A stretch of 42,951 nucleotides of DNA from Candidatus Colimorpha onthohippi (GTDB taxonomy: Bacteria > Bacteroidota > Bacteroidia > Bacteroidales > P3): NCBI GenBank assembly GCA_018064565.1, contig JAGHVA010000058.1:1-42951 (forward strand). Reading direction: 5' to 3'. Under the pieces are notes generated by a model, which was not told the DNA's origin, ran no database searches, and was given only the letters and a program-made list of their open reading frames with translations. The translations under genes and the position numbers were made by a program. Position 1 is the first letter of the stretch; each line of letters begins with the position of its first letter. Positions 34,454-42,951 of this stretch are shown here, piece by piece.

Positions 34454-37117
34454 CTACCGTATTATTCTGCTTAGCGCAGTACCCTTGGCTGTACGATACG
34501 GCGTTGGCTGACCAGACTTACCAGCAATATTGCTTGGTGATGCAACCTCAACACCATTGGCATTGTACCAGACAGAACCATTACGATAACCCAAAATATT
34601 AGGTTTGGCAGCTGTAGCATCATCAACATAAACCACCCAGTCGTCGCCAGCACCATTATAGATTTTACCACTATACTGAGCAGCACCTTTGTTCAAGTCG
34701 CCAACAGTGTAGGACTCATACAACAAATAGGGGTCTTTTAGCACATATTGGTTTCCGTCAAAATAGTCAAGACGAACACCGACATTGAAGATAAGATCTT
34801 GGAAATAGAACTTATCCTGGATGTAACCAGCCATGTAGGTAGGTGAGAATGCGGGGAGGTAACGGTAATTGGCATGACCTGCGGCTGAAGGATTGTAGAA
34901 ATCCTCAAGAGTCCAGTTGCGACCGTTATACTTCTCGCCAGTGTGGTCATACCCATTATAACTCACATAGGACGAACCCTGATTAAACAGCTCATCGGTC
35001 GAGAACATCTTGATACCACCAGCGGAGACAAAATCATCTGGAGAATAACGGTCGATATCAATCCACGAAACATCGTTTTTAGCCATACCTAAATATTGAC
35101 GCATGGCAATATCGAACGACTCCTGCTGATCAGCAACATACAAAGGGTCATAATCCACGTAAAGGTTTGAACCCTCCCAGCGATAATTAGGATTGGAAAA
35201 GTCCAACTGCTGGATATGCTTGTTAGCCTCTTGACGCATAAGCGTCCAAAGACCATAAGCATTAAGTGAATAAGACGCTGATGAGAAACGGTCATATTGG
35301 AAACCAATCTCAATTTCATGACCTTTAATCTCAGCAGATGCCTTGGCTTGGAAATAATAATAGTCCGTACGTCCGTATCCGAACGTATTGTCGGTTACAC
35401 CTACGTTGGTAAACAAACCATAGATACTGGCAGGGCCATCACCATTACGAAGACCTTTATACTCAATGAGGTCGTTGAAGTTGTTGATCGAACCCTTCAA
35501 ATCATCAATACCTAACAACTGTGTATTGTAATTTGCCAACACCTCATGATCCTTGTCGGGTGTAAACGACTCAATTTGGTCTCTCCAACCATTCTGTACA
35601 AAAGCAGATTGCTTAACACCATTATAATCAACCTGAGTAGCAGAGCTATAACTGCGAGACCGATTTGTTACAAACTGACCAATATAACCATATTTGAAAA
35701 TGTCGTCCAGAGATGAACCATAATTAGAGTTGTATGATTTGCTGTTCGAGCGGCTATACATGGCGGTGATGTTGTACATCACATTGGTAAGCAGTGCACT
35801 CTTCTTTGTCTCGGGGAGTGTTGCATCAGCAGGCTGATCGGTAGCATCGGGGAAACGCTGTGTGAAGTCGAGTGTGATACCATAGGTAGAACTCTCAGTT
35901 ACATTGACTCCCTGACGGGAAAGGTTAAGAGCCAATCCTGCCAAACTAGCACTTGGCGACTTCGAATACGCAAACTCCCCAGTAACCGTCAAAGTGGCAT
36001 AATCCGAGAAACGGAAATCGACCGCACCTTCAGCTGCGATGCCATACGAACTAAGATTTGGTACACGAGACTTGTCATCACCAAAATCAGAAGCCTTCGG
36101 ACGAGTAAATGTCACAAAGTCGTCCTTACCCAAGCAAGTCTCCGCAGTATAGTTCACAGCGCCTGTCAAAGGATCGTATGCCAATGGATTCTGTTCAATA
36201 TAACGCACAGTGGCATCGTTGACCATTTGATATCGGTTGCTCTTTACACGATACAGACCCGACTTGGTAAACGACCCCTGAGCAGTAAGACGGAATCCAA
36301 CGAGCGTACGCTCGGTAGTGCCACCACCCTCAAGATTGTATTTTTTCTTTACCAGTGGACCTGTCAAGTATGCCATCAAACTATTAGCCAGCCGATAATC
36401 GAGCCAACCCTCATATTTGATAATACCCTTAAACTGACTTGAAGGCGGTTTCAAGGTGATAATCTGAGTACCACCGATAGCCTCTCCGATGGAAGCTGGA
36501 GTACCGCCAAGGATAACCTGAATTTCAGCGATAGCTTCCTTAGGAGCCTGAATGCCCGTACGCTTACGGACACCGCCCTGCATGGTAACCATACCATCCT
36601 CACCACGAGCCGTGGATGTTCCACCATCGGAATAACCCACACCACCGACTGCTGCAACAATAGCATCAACTGACGTACCAGGCATACGTGCGATATCGTC
36701 AGAACTGAGACGCGATCCAGACTCAGGGGTACCGATTTCAATCACAGGGACTTTCTGCTCAACAATAACAACCTCCTCAAGGTTGGTTGCCGTAGGCACG
36801 AGCTGTACATCAGCGATAGTAAAACCAGAAGCAGTTACCGTGATACCCGTGCGAACATACTTCTGATAACCCACAGAGGACACCTCAATATCATACTTAC
36901 CCACAGGCAGAGGCTTGATGGTAAACACACCATCGAAGTCAGTCTGACCACCACGGATTTGCTGTCCATCCTGCTTGGCGACAACATTGACAAACGGCAA
37001 CGGTTCTTGCGTCTTAGAATCAGTAATTGTACCCTTGAGGGTACCTTGAGCCAGAGCCACAGACCCCGTAGCCACAAGGAGACCGATTGCCAACAGTACT
37101 TTTTTGAACATACTCAT
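34454..37117 (-). CDS. TonB-dependent receptor with CarboxypepD_reg domain, N-terminal part before a frameshift
   Basis: 887 residues. Signal peptide MSMFKKVLLAIGLLVATGSV up to ALAQ; a CarboxypepD_reg-like Ig domain at about 25-110 (GTLKGTITDSKTQEPLPFVNV, GVFTIKPLPVGKYDIEVSSVGY); a plug domain at about 115-235 (LEEVVIVEQKVP, MPGTSVDAIVAAVGGVG, APKEAIAEIQVILGG); then the first two thirds of the barrel. It would import or sense a ligand at the outer membrane using TonB energy; the substrate is unknown. The frame ends abruptly in TALSRIIR and TAG at 34454, where the barrel resumes in another frame. First gene of the operon with the 1625-residue cargo and the PorV-like gene. Confidence 0.9.
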   Translation of the reverse strand: MSMFKKVLLAIGLLVATGSVALAQGTLKGTITDSKTQEPLPFVNVVAKQDGQQIRGGQTDFDGVFTIKPLPVGKYDIEVSSVGYQKYVRTGITVTASGFTIADVQLVPTATNLEEVVIVEQKVPVIEIGTPESGSRLSSDDIARMPGTSVDAIVAAVGGVGYSDGGTSTARGEDGMVTMQGGVRKRTGIQAPKEAIAEIQVILGGTPASIGEAIGGTQIITLKPPSSQFKGIIKYEGWLDYRLANSLMAYLTGPLVKKKYNLEGGGTTERTLVGFRLTAQGSFTKSGLYRVKSNRYQMVNDATVRYIEQNPLAYDPLTGAVNYTAETCLGKDDFVTFTRPKASDFGDDKSRVPNLSSYGIAAEGAVDFRFSDYATLTVTGEFAYSKSPSASLAGLALNLSRQGVNVTESSTYGITLDFTQRFPDATDQPADATLPETKKSALLTNVMYNITAMYSRSNSKSYNSNYGSSLDDIFKYGYIGQFVTNRSRSYSSATQVDYNGVKQSAFVQNGWRDQIESFTPDKDHEVLANYNTQLLGIDDLKGSINNFNDLIEYKGLRNGDGPASIYGLFTNVGVTDNTFGYGRTDYYYFQAKASAEIKGHEIEIGFQYDRFSSASYSLNAYGLWTLMRQEANKHIQQLDFSNPNYRWEGSNLYVDYDPLYVADQQESFDIAMRQYLGMAKNDVSWIDIDRYSPDDFVSAGGIKMFSTDELFNQGSSYVSYNGYDHTGEKYNGRNWTLEDFYNPSAAGHANYRYLPAFSPTYMAGYIQDKFYFQDLIFNVGVRLDYFDGNQYVLKDPYLLYESYTVGDLNKGAAQYSGKIYNGAGDDWVVYVDDATAAKPNILGYRNGSVWYNANGVEVASPSNIAGKSGQPTPYRTAKGTALSRIIR

Positions 37118-37194
37118 TGTATTTTAGATTTTCGTTTTATTTTCGTAGAAGACAATGATATAACTAAGTCAAACCATCACGCCCAAAACACAAC

Positions 37195-37536
37195 TCAATC
37201 AATATACGGATTATTTAATATTGTGGAATAGATAATCGCTTTACGCGCATCAAAACTCACACCATCCTCTTCGCCAGCAATAGCCATCGGCTGCTGACAC
37301 ACATTATGTCTATTCTCAACATGGGGAAGCGAGCCAGCTGTCTCATACGAGAAATATGGCGAACTTTCATTCGCTTTATGACCAGCATTTTTGCCCTTGG
37401 CTGCCGACCTATTGTATGACCTATTCCTGCTACTGCTATTACTCGAGGCAGAACTATCAACACTACTCTTCTTGGCCGTGAGCAAAGGCTTGAAAAAGAG
37501 TAATGCCATAACCATTATTGCAACAAACAGTGTCAC
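37195..37536 (-). CDS. Small membrane-anchored protein of unknown function
   Basis: 113 residues starting at GTG 37536 (the stop codon upstream in frame lies three codons away). One N-terminal hydrophobic segment (LFVAIMVMALLFFKPLL) is followed by a serine-, asparagine- and arginine-rich linker and a C-terminal region ending FDARKAIIYSTILNNPYID. A similar FDxRKAxIYSxIL tail is, from memory, frequent in short Bacteroidota proteins of unknown role. It lies between secDF and the TonB receptor on the same strand, after the secDF hairpin. Real gene likely, function unknown. Confidence 0.65.
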   Translation of the reverse strand: MTLFVAIMVMALLFFKPLLTAKKSSVDSSASSNSSSRNRSYNRSAAKGKNAGHKANESSPYFSYETAGSLPHVENRHNVCQQPMAIAGEEDGVSFDARKAIIYSTILNNPYID

Positions 37537-37590
37537 AGAATTTCAGATTGAGAAATTAACTAATTTGACTTGTATTTATTTATAGTAAGT

Positions 37591-37635
37591 ATTACCTACC
37601 AGCTACCATTGAAAGCAACATAGCTGGTAGGTAAT
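37591..37635 (-). terminator. Hairpin after secDF
   Basis: ATTACCTACCAGCTA (37591-37605) is perfectly complementary to TAGCTGGTAGGTAAT (37621-37635), with a 15-base loop. It begins nine bases past the secDF stop codon. The downstream tail is AT-rich but has no pure T run, so it may terminate only partly or protect the secDF mRNA end. Confidence 0.65.
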
Positions 37636-37643
37636 GACATTTA

Positions 37644-40600
37644 TCAGTCCGCAAGCTGTTTGTCCTTTTTGTTCGACAATTCATAAACAACTGGACAAGC
37701 AATACATACAGAAGAGAACACACCCACCAAAACACCGATAAGCAAGGCAAAGATAAATCCACGGATAACCTCACCACCGAATATGAACATCATCAAAAGC
37801 GTGAAGAAGGTAGTACCACTGGTGTTGACCGTACGAGCCAATGTGGAATTGACAGCATCGTTCATGTGTTGCATCAACGTATGTTTTGGATGAAGCGTAC
37901 GATTTTCGCGAACACGGTCAAAGATAACCACTGTAGCGTTGATAGAATAACCTATTACAGTAAGTACTGCTGAAATAAAATACTGATCAACCTCCAAGTT
38001 AAACGGCAACAAGCCATATAACAACGAGAACATACCGATAACAAGGATGGTATCGTGAGCTAATGCGGTAACACTACCCAAACCGAAACGCCACGATTTA
38101 AAACGGAGACCGATATAGATAAACATCACCAAAAGACCACCGATAACAGCCCAGATAGAGTGCATCAAATTATCGTGTGCAATTGTGCCTCCCACTTGAT
38201 CAGCCTGAATAATACCCAATGGGTTCGTCTCGGTTGATTTGAAATCCTCAAGCGAAATCTGATCCTTAAAATATTTTTTACTACCCTCATAGAGTTTGGA
38301 GACAATCTCACTCTTCACCTCATCACCATCTTCTTTGATTTTGTACTTGGTGGTGATTTTCACCTGACTTGTGGGACCATAACTCTTCACTTCTGGAGCC
38401 TCTTCAAACTGAGCAGCCATTGACGCACGAACGTCAACCGCATTAACTGGCTGATCAAAACGGACTACATAAGTACGACCTCCTGTAAAGTCGATACCAA
38501 AACTGAGACCACGGAAACAGAAACTGGCTATGCAGATAACAATAGCCACAATCGCTATGGTATAGAACGTCTTGCGACCGCCAATGAAATTGACATGAGC
38601 ATTACGCAGGAAATTCTCAGAGAACTTAAATGAGAAATTGATAACTTTCTTGTGGTTAAGCATCCAATCCAAGCATAGTCTGGTAATGAAAATCGATGTA
38701 AACAACGACGTTACAATACCAACACAAAGTGTAACAGCAAAACCCTGAACAGCACCAGAACCGAACATGATAAGCACCAAACCCAAAAGGAATGTGGTAA
38801 CCTGACCATCGATAATAGCGGAGTAGGCATTTTTGAAACCAGTTTCAATTGCATTAGACATGCTTGCACCCAAACGCAACTCTTCCTTGATACGTTCATA
38901 TATAATAACGTTGCCATCAACTGCCATTGCCATAGTAAGCACGATACCCGCAATACCAGGCAAAGTAAGTACCGAACCAATGGACGCCAACACTCCAATC
39001 AAAAGAAACACGTTGGTAATCAAAGCAACGATTGAGACCCAACCAGCGCGGTTATAAAATACCACCATATAGACAAGCACAATCACAAAGGCCAAAATAA
39101 AGGAGATAAGACCCTTGTTGATTGACTCCTGACCCAAAGAAGGACCGACAACAGCCTCTTGGACAATCACAGCAGGGGCTGGCAACTTACCTGATTTGAG
39201 AATGTTCGCAAGGTCTTTTGCCTCCTCAAGTGTAAAATCGCCAGTGATAGAGGAACGACCTCCAGCAATCTCACCATTAACCACAGGGGCAGAATAGACC
39301 TGATCATCCAAAACGATAGCAATGCAATTGCCCACATTCTCGCCAGTAATACGTTTCCACTCACGTGCACCCTCGGAGTTCATTGTCATGGAGATTTCAT
39401 TGCCACCAACATTTGAAAAATCCTGACGGGCATCAGTGATAACACCACCGTCGAGCAACGGCTCTGCATTGCGAGTCTCAATCTTAATGGCATACAACTG
39501 ATATGTCTCAGAACCTTTGATCGGCTTTGCACCCCATAAAAATTTCACACGACGGGCATCAATAACCTTGCGGTCATACGCCTTACGAAGCATCTCGTTG
39601 ATAGACTCGCGATCCTTACCCATGGCATAACCAACCACTGGACCACGACCAGCTGCACCCGACTGAGGATCGATATTCAAAGCAATTTTTGAATATAATG
39701 GATGTGCGTTGTCTGACTCTTTTGCATCTTCCTCTTTTGCGTTAAGCGGCTTTGCTGCCAATTTGTCAAGCTCCGAATCCGCAGAATCGGTAGAAATAGT
39801 ATCAGCAACCTTATCTTCTTCATTATTCTTGGAGATTGAGGCCAAATACTCATCAGCTTTAGCAATCATATTGATTGCCTCAGGACAATCGTAGGTGGAC
39901 CAAAAATCAAGCTGTGCTGTACCTTGTAAGAGTTTGCGAACGCGCTCAGGCTCTTTCACACCAGGAAGTTCAACCAATATTCGTTCAGAAGAACGAAGCT
40001 GCTGAATCGTAGGCTGTGCTACGCCAAACTTATCAATACGCTGATTGATAATCTCGAAAGTACGATCATACGCTGACGCTGCCTCTTCTTTTACCACTTT
40101 AATGACAGCATCGTTGTCGTCATTGATCTTGATACGGTCTTTGAGTTGATTGATAAAAAGTGTGGACAGCTGCTGATCGGGAGCCACCTTCTTAAATTCA
40201 TCATAGAATATGGAGACAAAATCTCTATTGGTCGTTGTTTTTTGGGCTGCGAGGGCGTTATCAATCGCAGTGTTGAAAGCAGGATCCTCGGTGTGGTCGG
40301 CCAAAGCACGCACCACATCAACGGTAGATACTTCAAGCATCACGTTCATACCACCCTTAAGGTCAAGACCCAACCCAATCTCACGAGCTTGGCATTCGCG
40401 ATAGGTATAACCTAAATATACCTTTTCTGACGCCATAGAATCTAAATAGTCTGCCTCAACGTTGTTTTTAATTGAGTCAATCACTTGAGGCAGAAGGCGC
40501 TGATCGATGTTCGCACGAATTAACGGTTCCTGTTGCTTAGCATAGGTTTCAGCTTTATTTTTTGCCTTGCTCTCAATATTGCGCGTTACGAAAGTAAACG

Positions 40601-40667
40601 ACAACTGAAAAAGACAGACCAGGGCGAAGGCCCAAGTCAAAAACTTAATAAGTCCTTTATTTTGCAT
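37644..40667 (-). CDS. secDF: SecDF fusion, protein translocase accessory subunits
   Basis: A 1007-residue fusion of SecD and SecF, the proton-driven accessory complex that pulls secreted proteins through SecYEG. The SecD half has GLGLDLKGGMNVMLEVS (about residue 100), the periplasmic P1 region, and the membrane domain from about 510 with GIAGIVLTMAMAVDGNVIIYERI. SecF starts near residue 690 with FRGLSFGIDFTGGRTYVVRF and has SINATVVIFDRVREN in its membrane part. The linker around residues 265-320 is acidic and low in complexity. The fusion is usual in Bacteroidota. TAnnTTTG promoter about 50 bases upstream and hairpin downstream make it monocistronic. Confidence 0.96.
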   Translation of the reverse strand: MQNKGLIKFLTWAFALVCLFQLSFTFVTRNIESKAKNKAETYAKQQEPLIRANIDQRLLPQVIDSIKNNVEADYLDSMASEKVYLGYTYRECQAREIGLGLDLKGGMNVMLEVSTVDVVRALADHTEDPAFNTAIDNALAAQKTTTNRDFVSIFYDEFKKVAPDQQLSTLFINQLKDRIKINDDNDAVIKVVKEEAASAYDRTFEIINQRIDKFGVAQPTIQQLRSSERILVELPGVKEPERVRKLLQGTAQLDFWSTYDCPEAINMIAKADEYLASISKNNEEDKVADTISTDSADSELDKLAAKPLNAKEEDAKESDNAHPLYSKIALNIDPQSGAAGRGPVVGYAMGKDRESINEMLRKAYDRKVIDARRVKFLWGAKPIKGSETYQLYAIKIETRNAEPLLDGGVITDARQDFSNVGGNEISMTMNSEGAREWKRITGENVGNCIAIVLDDQVYSAPVVNGEIAGGRSSITGDFTLEEAKDLANILKSGKLPAPAVIVQEAVVGPSLGQESINKGLISFILAFVIVLVYMVVFYNRAGWVSIVALITNVFLLIGVLASIGSVLTLPGIAGIVLTMAMAVDGNVIIYERIKEELRLGASMSNAIETGFKNAYSAIIDGQVTTFLLGLVLIMFGSGAVQGFAVTLCVGIVTSLFTSIFITRLCLDWMLNHKKVINFSFKFSENFLRNAHVNFIGGRKTFYTIAIVAIVICIASFCFRGLSFGIDFTGGRTYVVRFDQPVNAVDVRASMAAQFEEAPEVKSYGPTSQVKITTKYKIKEDGDEVKSEIVSKLYEGSKKYFKDQISLEDFKSTETNPLGIIQADQVGGTIAHDNLMHSIWAVIGGLLVMFIYIGLRFKSWRFGLGSVTALAHDTILVIGMFSLLYGLLPFNLEVDQYFISAVLTVIGYSINATVVIFDRVRENRTLHPKHTLMQHMNDAVNSTLARTVNTSGTTFFTLLMMFIFGGEVIRGFIFALLIGVLVGVFSSVCIACPVVYELSNKKDKQLAD

Positions 40668-40714
40668 AGTTTATGTATTAATTAGTTTCCAATAAATAGT
40701 ACACTTTGAACGTG

Positions 40715-40722
40715 CAAAGATA
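40715..40722 (-). promoter_or_regulatory. Promoter of secDF
   Basis: On the minus strand TATCTTTG matches TAnnTTTG and is followed by GCAC. A TTTG lies upstream (40742 to 40739), but with a 16-base spacer, shorter than the usual 19-21. The predicted leader is about 40 bases. Confidence 0.55.
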
Positions 40723-40797
40723 GCACTTTTATTTGATACAAACGACATTTAATAAAAAGTAGGCATATTTTTTTTTACGATGCAACCTTGCCCTCAG

Positions 40798-40830
40798 ACA
40801 AAGAAAGCGACAACAGAATTGGTTGTCGCC
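40798..40830 (-). terminator. Rho-independent terminator after the DUF4301 gene
   Basis: On the minus strand GCGACAAC (40830 to 40823) pairs perfectly with GTTGTCGC (40815 to 40808) around a seven-base loop and is followed by TTTCTTTGT. It lies about 35 bases past the stop codon. Confidence 0.8.
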
Positions 40831-40865
40831 TAAATATGAAAGTGGTAGCCCCAATAGGATACCCA

Positions 40866-42416
40866 TTACCTGAGCGGAGCAGGCATGTGTTCAGGACGCA
40901 GCAGGTCGTTGACCGACTTGACTGGTGAGAACGTTTCGATAGGCACCTCAACGAATAATGTAATCCAATCAGCCATAGCTCCATTCCACAAGCCTGGAAG
41001 TTCCTGCGTTTTGAGTGTGAGAGGACCACTACTTTTCTTCGCAATAAAACCAGCATTCGGATTTGAATAATCAGGCAAATTGAAATAATGCCCCTTATAA
41101 TCACGAAGACCGCAAACGAGGTCAACTGGATTGAAATGGGTAGATTGGCGAAGAATGGCTTCTTGTGTGGGGTCATTGCGGTTAATCTGATTAGCCTCAA
41201 CTATCTGCAACGACTTGCTTCCATCCTCGTCCAGCACCCAAAACGGACCTCCTCCTGGCTCACCTTGATTGCGAACCATACCACACACACGCATTGGTCT
41301 GTTAAGCAATCTCACCAACCGCTGCTGACGAGAATTCAAATTTTGCTGGCAAAAAGCCGACCCCAAATCAATCATCAGTTGCGTTTGTACAAACTTCTCT
41401 ATATTCAAAAGCTCCTTCTCCTCAAGTTGAGACTTTGACATCATCCGTAGATAGCCGTGCGATTGCTGTTGCAAACGCATCAGCAAGCCTGCCAAAATTT
41501 TCTTGTATGTAAAGGTAGGTTGCTTAGCCCAATCAGGAACAACATTGTCGATATTCTTTATAAATACGATATCCGCCGACAGATTGTTCAAGTTGTGCAA
41601 TAGCGAGCCATGCCCACCTGGGTGAAAAATCAAACGACCCTGTTGGTCTCGTACTGGTTCGTTGTACTGATCCACCGCAAGTTGATCGGTGGTAGGCGAC
41701 TGCTCTGAAAAAGAAATATGGTATTTTACATTCAATGCAAACTGATAGTACGACCTAACCTGACGCAGTGTAGATTCAAACAATTTTCGATGTTTTCCTG
41801 ACACCGTAAAATGCATACGTACAATACCTTGTGCGTCTTTTGCGTAATTTGCGCCTTCTATGAGATGTTCTTCGAATGGAGTTCTATGTAAGTTACCGTA
41901 AGTATGAAACTTAAGTAGTGCTTTAGGAAGCGAGCCATACGAAAGGTAACGATCTTGCAATAGAAAATTTATTATGGTAGTATAATCACCACGCTCAAGA
42001 TACTCTTCTATATCCAATGAGGCTCGAGCCATGGTATTTTTCAAATCTGTATAGAATGGGAAATTCCGCAGATTATCCACAAAACGCTGAACTTCGGGAA
42101 ACTCTTTTGCGAAGTTGTGCGACACTCCGAAATAGGAGGAGGCGAATGTAAACAAATCCTTAAACATACGAGATGCAGCACCTGAGGCAGGGACAAACTT
42201 AAGCATACTATGCTGAGGTGCGAGCAATTCATAGTCGCCAAGGGCTGATGCCACTTGCGACTTTGATAATTTCAGAATTCCATTTCCTACCGTTGCAGGA
42301 GCTGCCAGTCTAATTTTAGGAAAGCCGTTACGGTAGTTTAACATCTGCTGATTGACCAATTCCATGGTAAGACCATGCGACTGGATTTGATTGATATCTT
42401 CTGGACTAAACGACAT
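40866..42416 (-). CDS. DUF4301 family protein
   Basis: A 516-residue cytoplasmic protein typical of the Bacteroidota family DUF4301. It starts MSFSPEDINQIQSHGLTMEL, with FVPASGAASRMFKDLF near residue 95, HPGGHGSLLHNLNNL near 270, RPMRVCGMVRNQGEPGGGPF near 380, and FNPVDLVCGLRDYKG near 435. The Gly-rich and GxGS-like loops suggest nucleotide or sugar-phosphate binding, as in nucleotidyltransferase-like folds, but no activity is established that I know of. It stands between two terminators and so is transcribed alone. Confidence 0.88.
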   Translation of the reverse strand: MSFSPEDINQIQSHGLTMELVNQQMLNYRNGFPKIRLAAPATVGNGILKLSKSQVASALGDYELLAPQHSMLKFVPASGAASRMFKDLFTFASSYFGVSHNFAKEFPEVQRFVDNLRNFPFYTDLKNTMARASLDIEEYLERGDYTTIINFLLQDRYLSYGSLPKALLKFHTYGNLHRTPFEEHLIEGANYAKDAQGIVRMHFTVSGKHRKLFESTLRQVRSYYQFALNVKYHISFSEQSPTTDQLAVDQYNEPVRDQQGRLIFHPGGHGSLLHNLNNLSADIVFIKNIDNVVPDWAKQPTFTYKKILAGLLMRLQQQSHGYLRMMSKSQLEEKELLNIEKFVQTQLMIDLGSAFCQQNLNSRQQRLVRLLNRPMRVCGMVRNQGEPGGGPFWVLDEDGSKSLQIVEANQINRNDPTQEAILRQSTHFNPVDLVCGLRDYKGHYFNLPDYSNPNAGFIAKKSSGPLTLKTQELPGLWNGAMADWITLFVEVPIETFSPVKSVNDLLRPEHMPAPLR

Positions 42417-42446
42417 AACTTATGATTCTTTATATTAACAAACAGA

Positions 42447-42481
42447 CAAGGGACTTTTCGTAGAAATCGGAAAGTCCCTTG
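42447..42481 (-). terminator. Terminator hairpin after the lipoprotein gene
   Basis: CAAGGGACTTTTCG (42447-42460) pairs with CGGAAAGTCCCTTG (42468-42481), 14 pairs including one G-T, with a seven-base loop. It is placed 25 bases past the lipoprotein stop and before the DUF4301 start. The T-rich tail on the minus strand is modest. Confidence 0.75.
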
Positions 42482-42506
42482 TTATTACAACGAACAACGC
42501 CAACAG

Positions 42507-42951
42507 TTATTCTTCTACATCTTCCAATTTATTGAAATCTAAGTACAATGTAGTCTCAACCGTTTCACCATCTTTGAGACGCACCGATGTCAACGCCGTG
42601 CGCTTGCCAATACGCTCTTCATGAACATAAATACTGTCACGATAGCCTTGCACCATACCGTAGGTCGGATCCATATACTGATAAGGTACCTGAAACGTGT
42701 CATAAAACGTAGCATACTCATACTTGCATGCATAAACATCAAAAATCGCAGGGGCATGAAAAGTAGCCTCAAACATACCGTTAGCATCTGTAGTGCCCGA
42801 TGCGTTAATTGTACCGCCCGTATGTCCAATACTGATTTGAACATCTGAAACTGGCTCATTCGTGTTTTTTTTGAGCACTTCAACCTTAAGTCCGCAATCA
42901 GTATCCTTATCACACGACACAAAAGACACCAACGATAATGCACTAATTAAC
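42507..42951 (-). CDS. Putative lipoprotein, 5' end outside the window
   Basis: The frame is open to the window edge, and the sequence before the formal TTG start reads LISALSLVSFVSC, the end of a lipoprotein signal peptide with Cys as the probable lipidated residue. The mature part, about 135 residues, has an Ig/CarboxypepD_reg-like pattern: LKVEVLKKNTNEPVSDVQIS, GTTDANGMFEATF, then aromatic strands and an acidic end. Similar small lipoproteins are common in Bacteroidota, sometimes next to radical SAM genes, but the neighbour is not visible. The function is unknown. The first few codons are missing. Confidence 0.75.
   Translation of the reverse strand, partial: LISALSLVSFVSCDKDTDCGLKVEVLKKNTNEPVSDVQISIGHTGGTINASGTTDANGMFEATFHAPAIFDVYACKYEYATFYDTFQVPYQYMDPTYGMVQGYRDSIYVHEERIGKRTALTSVRLKDGETVETTLYLDFNKLEDVEE

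Noticed and set aside
1-42951. A new defence, mobile or biosynthetic system
   Set aside because: No nuclease/helicase islands, toxin-antitoxin pairs, integrases, transposases, reverse transcriptases or synthase clusters were seen on either strand. The accessory content is surface and secretion proteins.

Overview
The window is a 43 kb stretch of a Bacteroidota chromosome, most likely order Bacteroidales. The grounds are: promoters of the TAnnTTTG type with almost no Shine-Dalgarno signals; a fused SecDF; an LptD of the Bacteroidota type; DUF2520, DUF2795 and DUF4301 proteins; a GldA-like ABC ATPase; PorV-like and type IX secretion (T9SS) cargo proteins with CHU_C-type C-terminal domains; and a CarboxypepD_reg/TonB-dependent receptor. 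No phage, insertion sequence, CRISPR array or recognisable defence system was found. Most of the window is ordinary core genome, with two blocks of surface and secretion genes.

Layout. 1-7.4 kb is on the minus strand: S41 protease, TlpA-like thioredoxin, Mrp ATPase, NifU-like Fe-S protein, cobalamin adenosyltransferase, then DUF2795, DUF2520, TatD and RnfA. 7.4-8.7 kb is on the plus strand: an unrecognised 223-residue protein, then tRNA-Glu and rpsT on what looks like one transcript. At 8.7 kb lies what looks like the 5' stump of a DnaQ-like exonuclease gene. 8.8-12.3 kb is a minus-strand operon: N-acetylmuramoyl-L-alanine amidase, GldA-like ATPase, pyrF and a small membrane protein. It faces lptD (12.5-15.2 kb, plus) across an intergenic region whose two promoter elements form an inverted repeat. 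A MerR regulator follows lptD.

16-26 kb holds two tandem giant repeat proteins (about 1.65-1.69 thousand residues each) with T9SS type B sorting domains. They have the same ordered pattern of repeat subtypes and are evidently a whole-gene duplication. 26.2-27.2 kb is greA plus a HIT protein. 27.3-37.1 kb is an outer-membrane module: TonB-dependent receptor (interrupted by an apparent one-base frameshift), a 1625-residue secreted protein with a T9SS-like C-terminus, and a PorV/PorQ-like barrel. 37.2-42.9 kb holds a small membrane-anchored protein, secDF, a DUF4301 protein and a lipoprotein cut by the window edge.

How it fits together. SecDF assists export of signal-peptide proteins to the periplasm. 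LptD inserts LPS, which is the anchor for many T9SS cargos. The PorV-like barrel and the three large T9SS-type cargos point to a cell surface built around type IX secretion. No dedicated new system can be demonstrated. The most unusual items are the paired giant repeat proteins with covarying cysteines, the mirrored amidase/lptD promoters with an lptD gene lacking a normal start codon, and the split TonB receptor.
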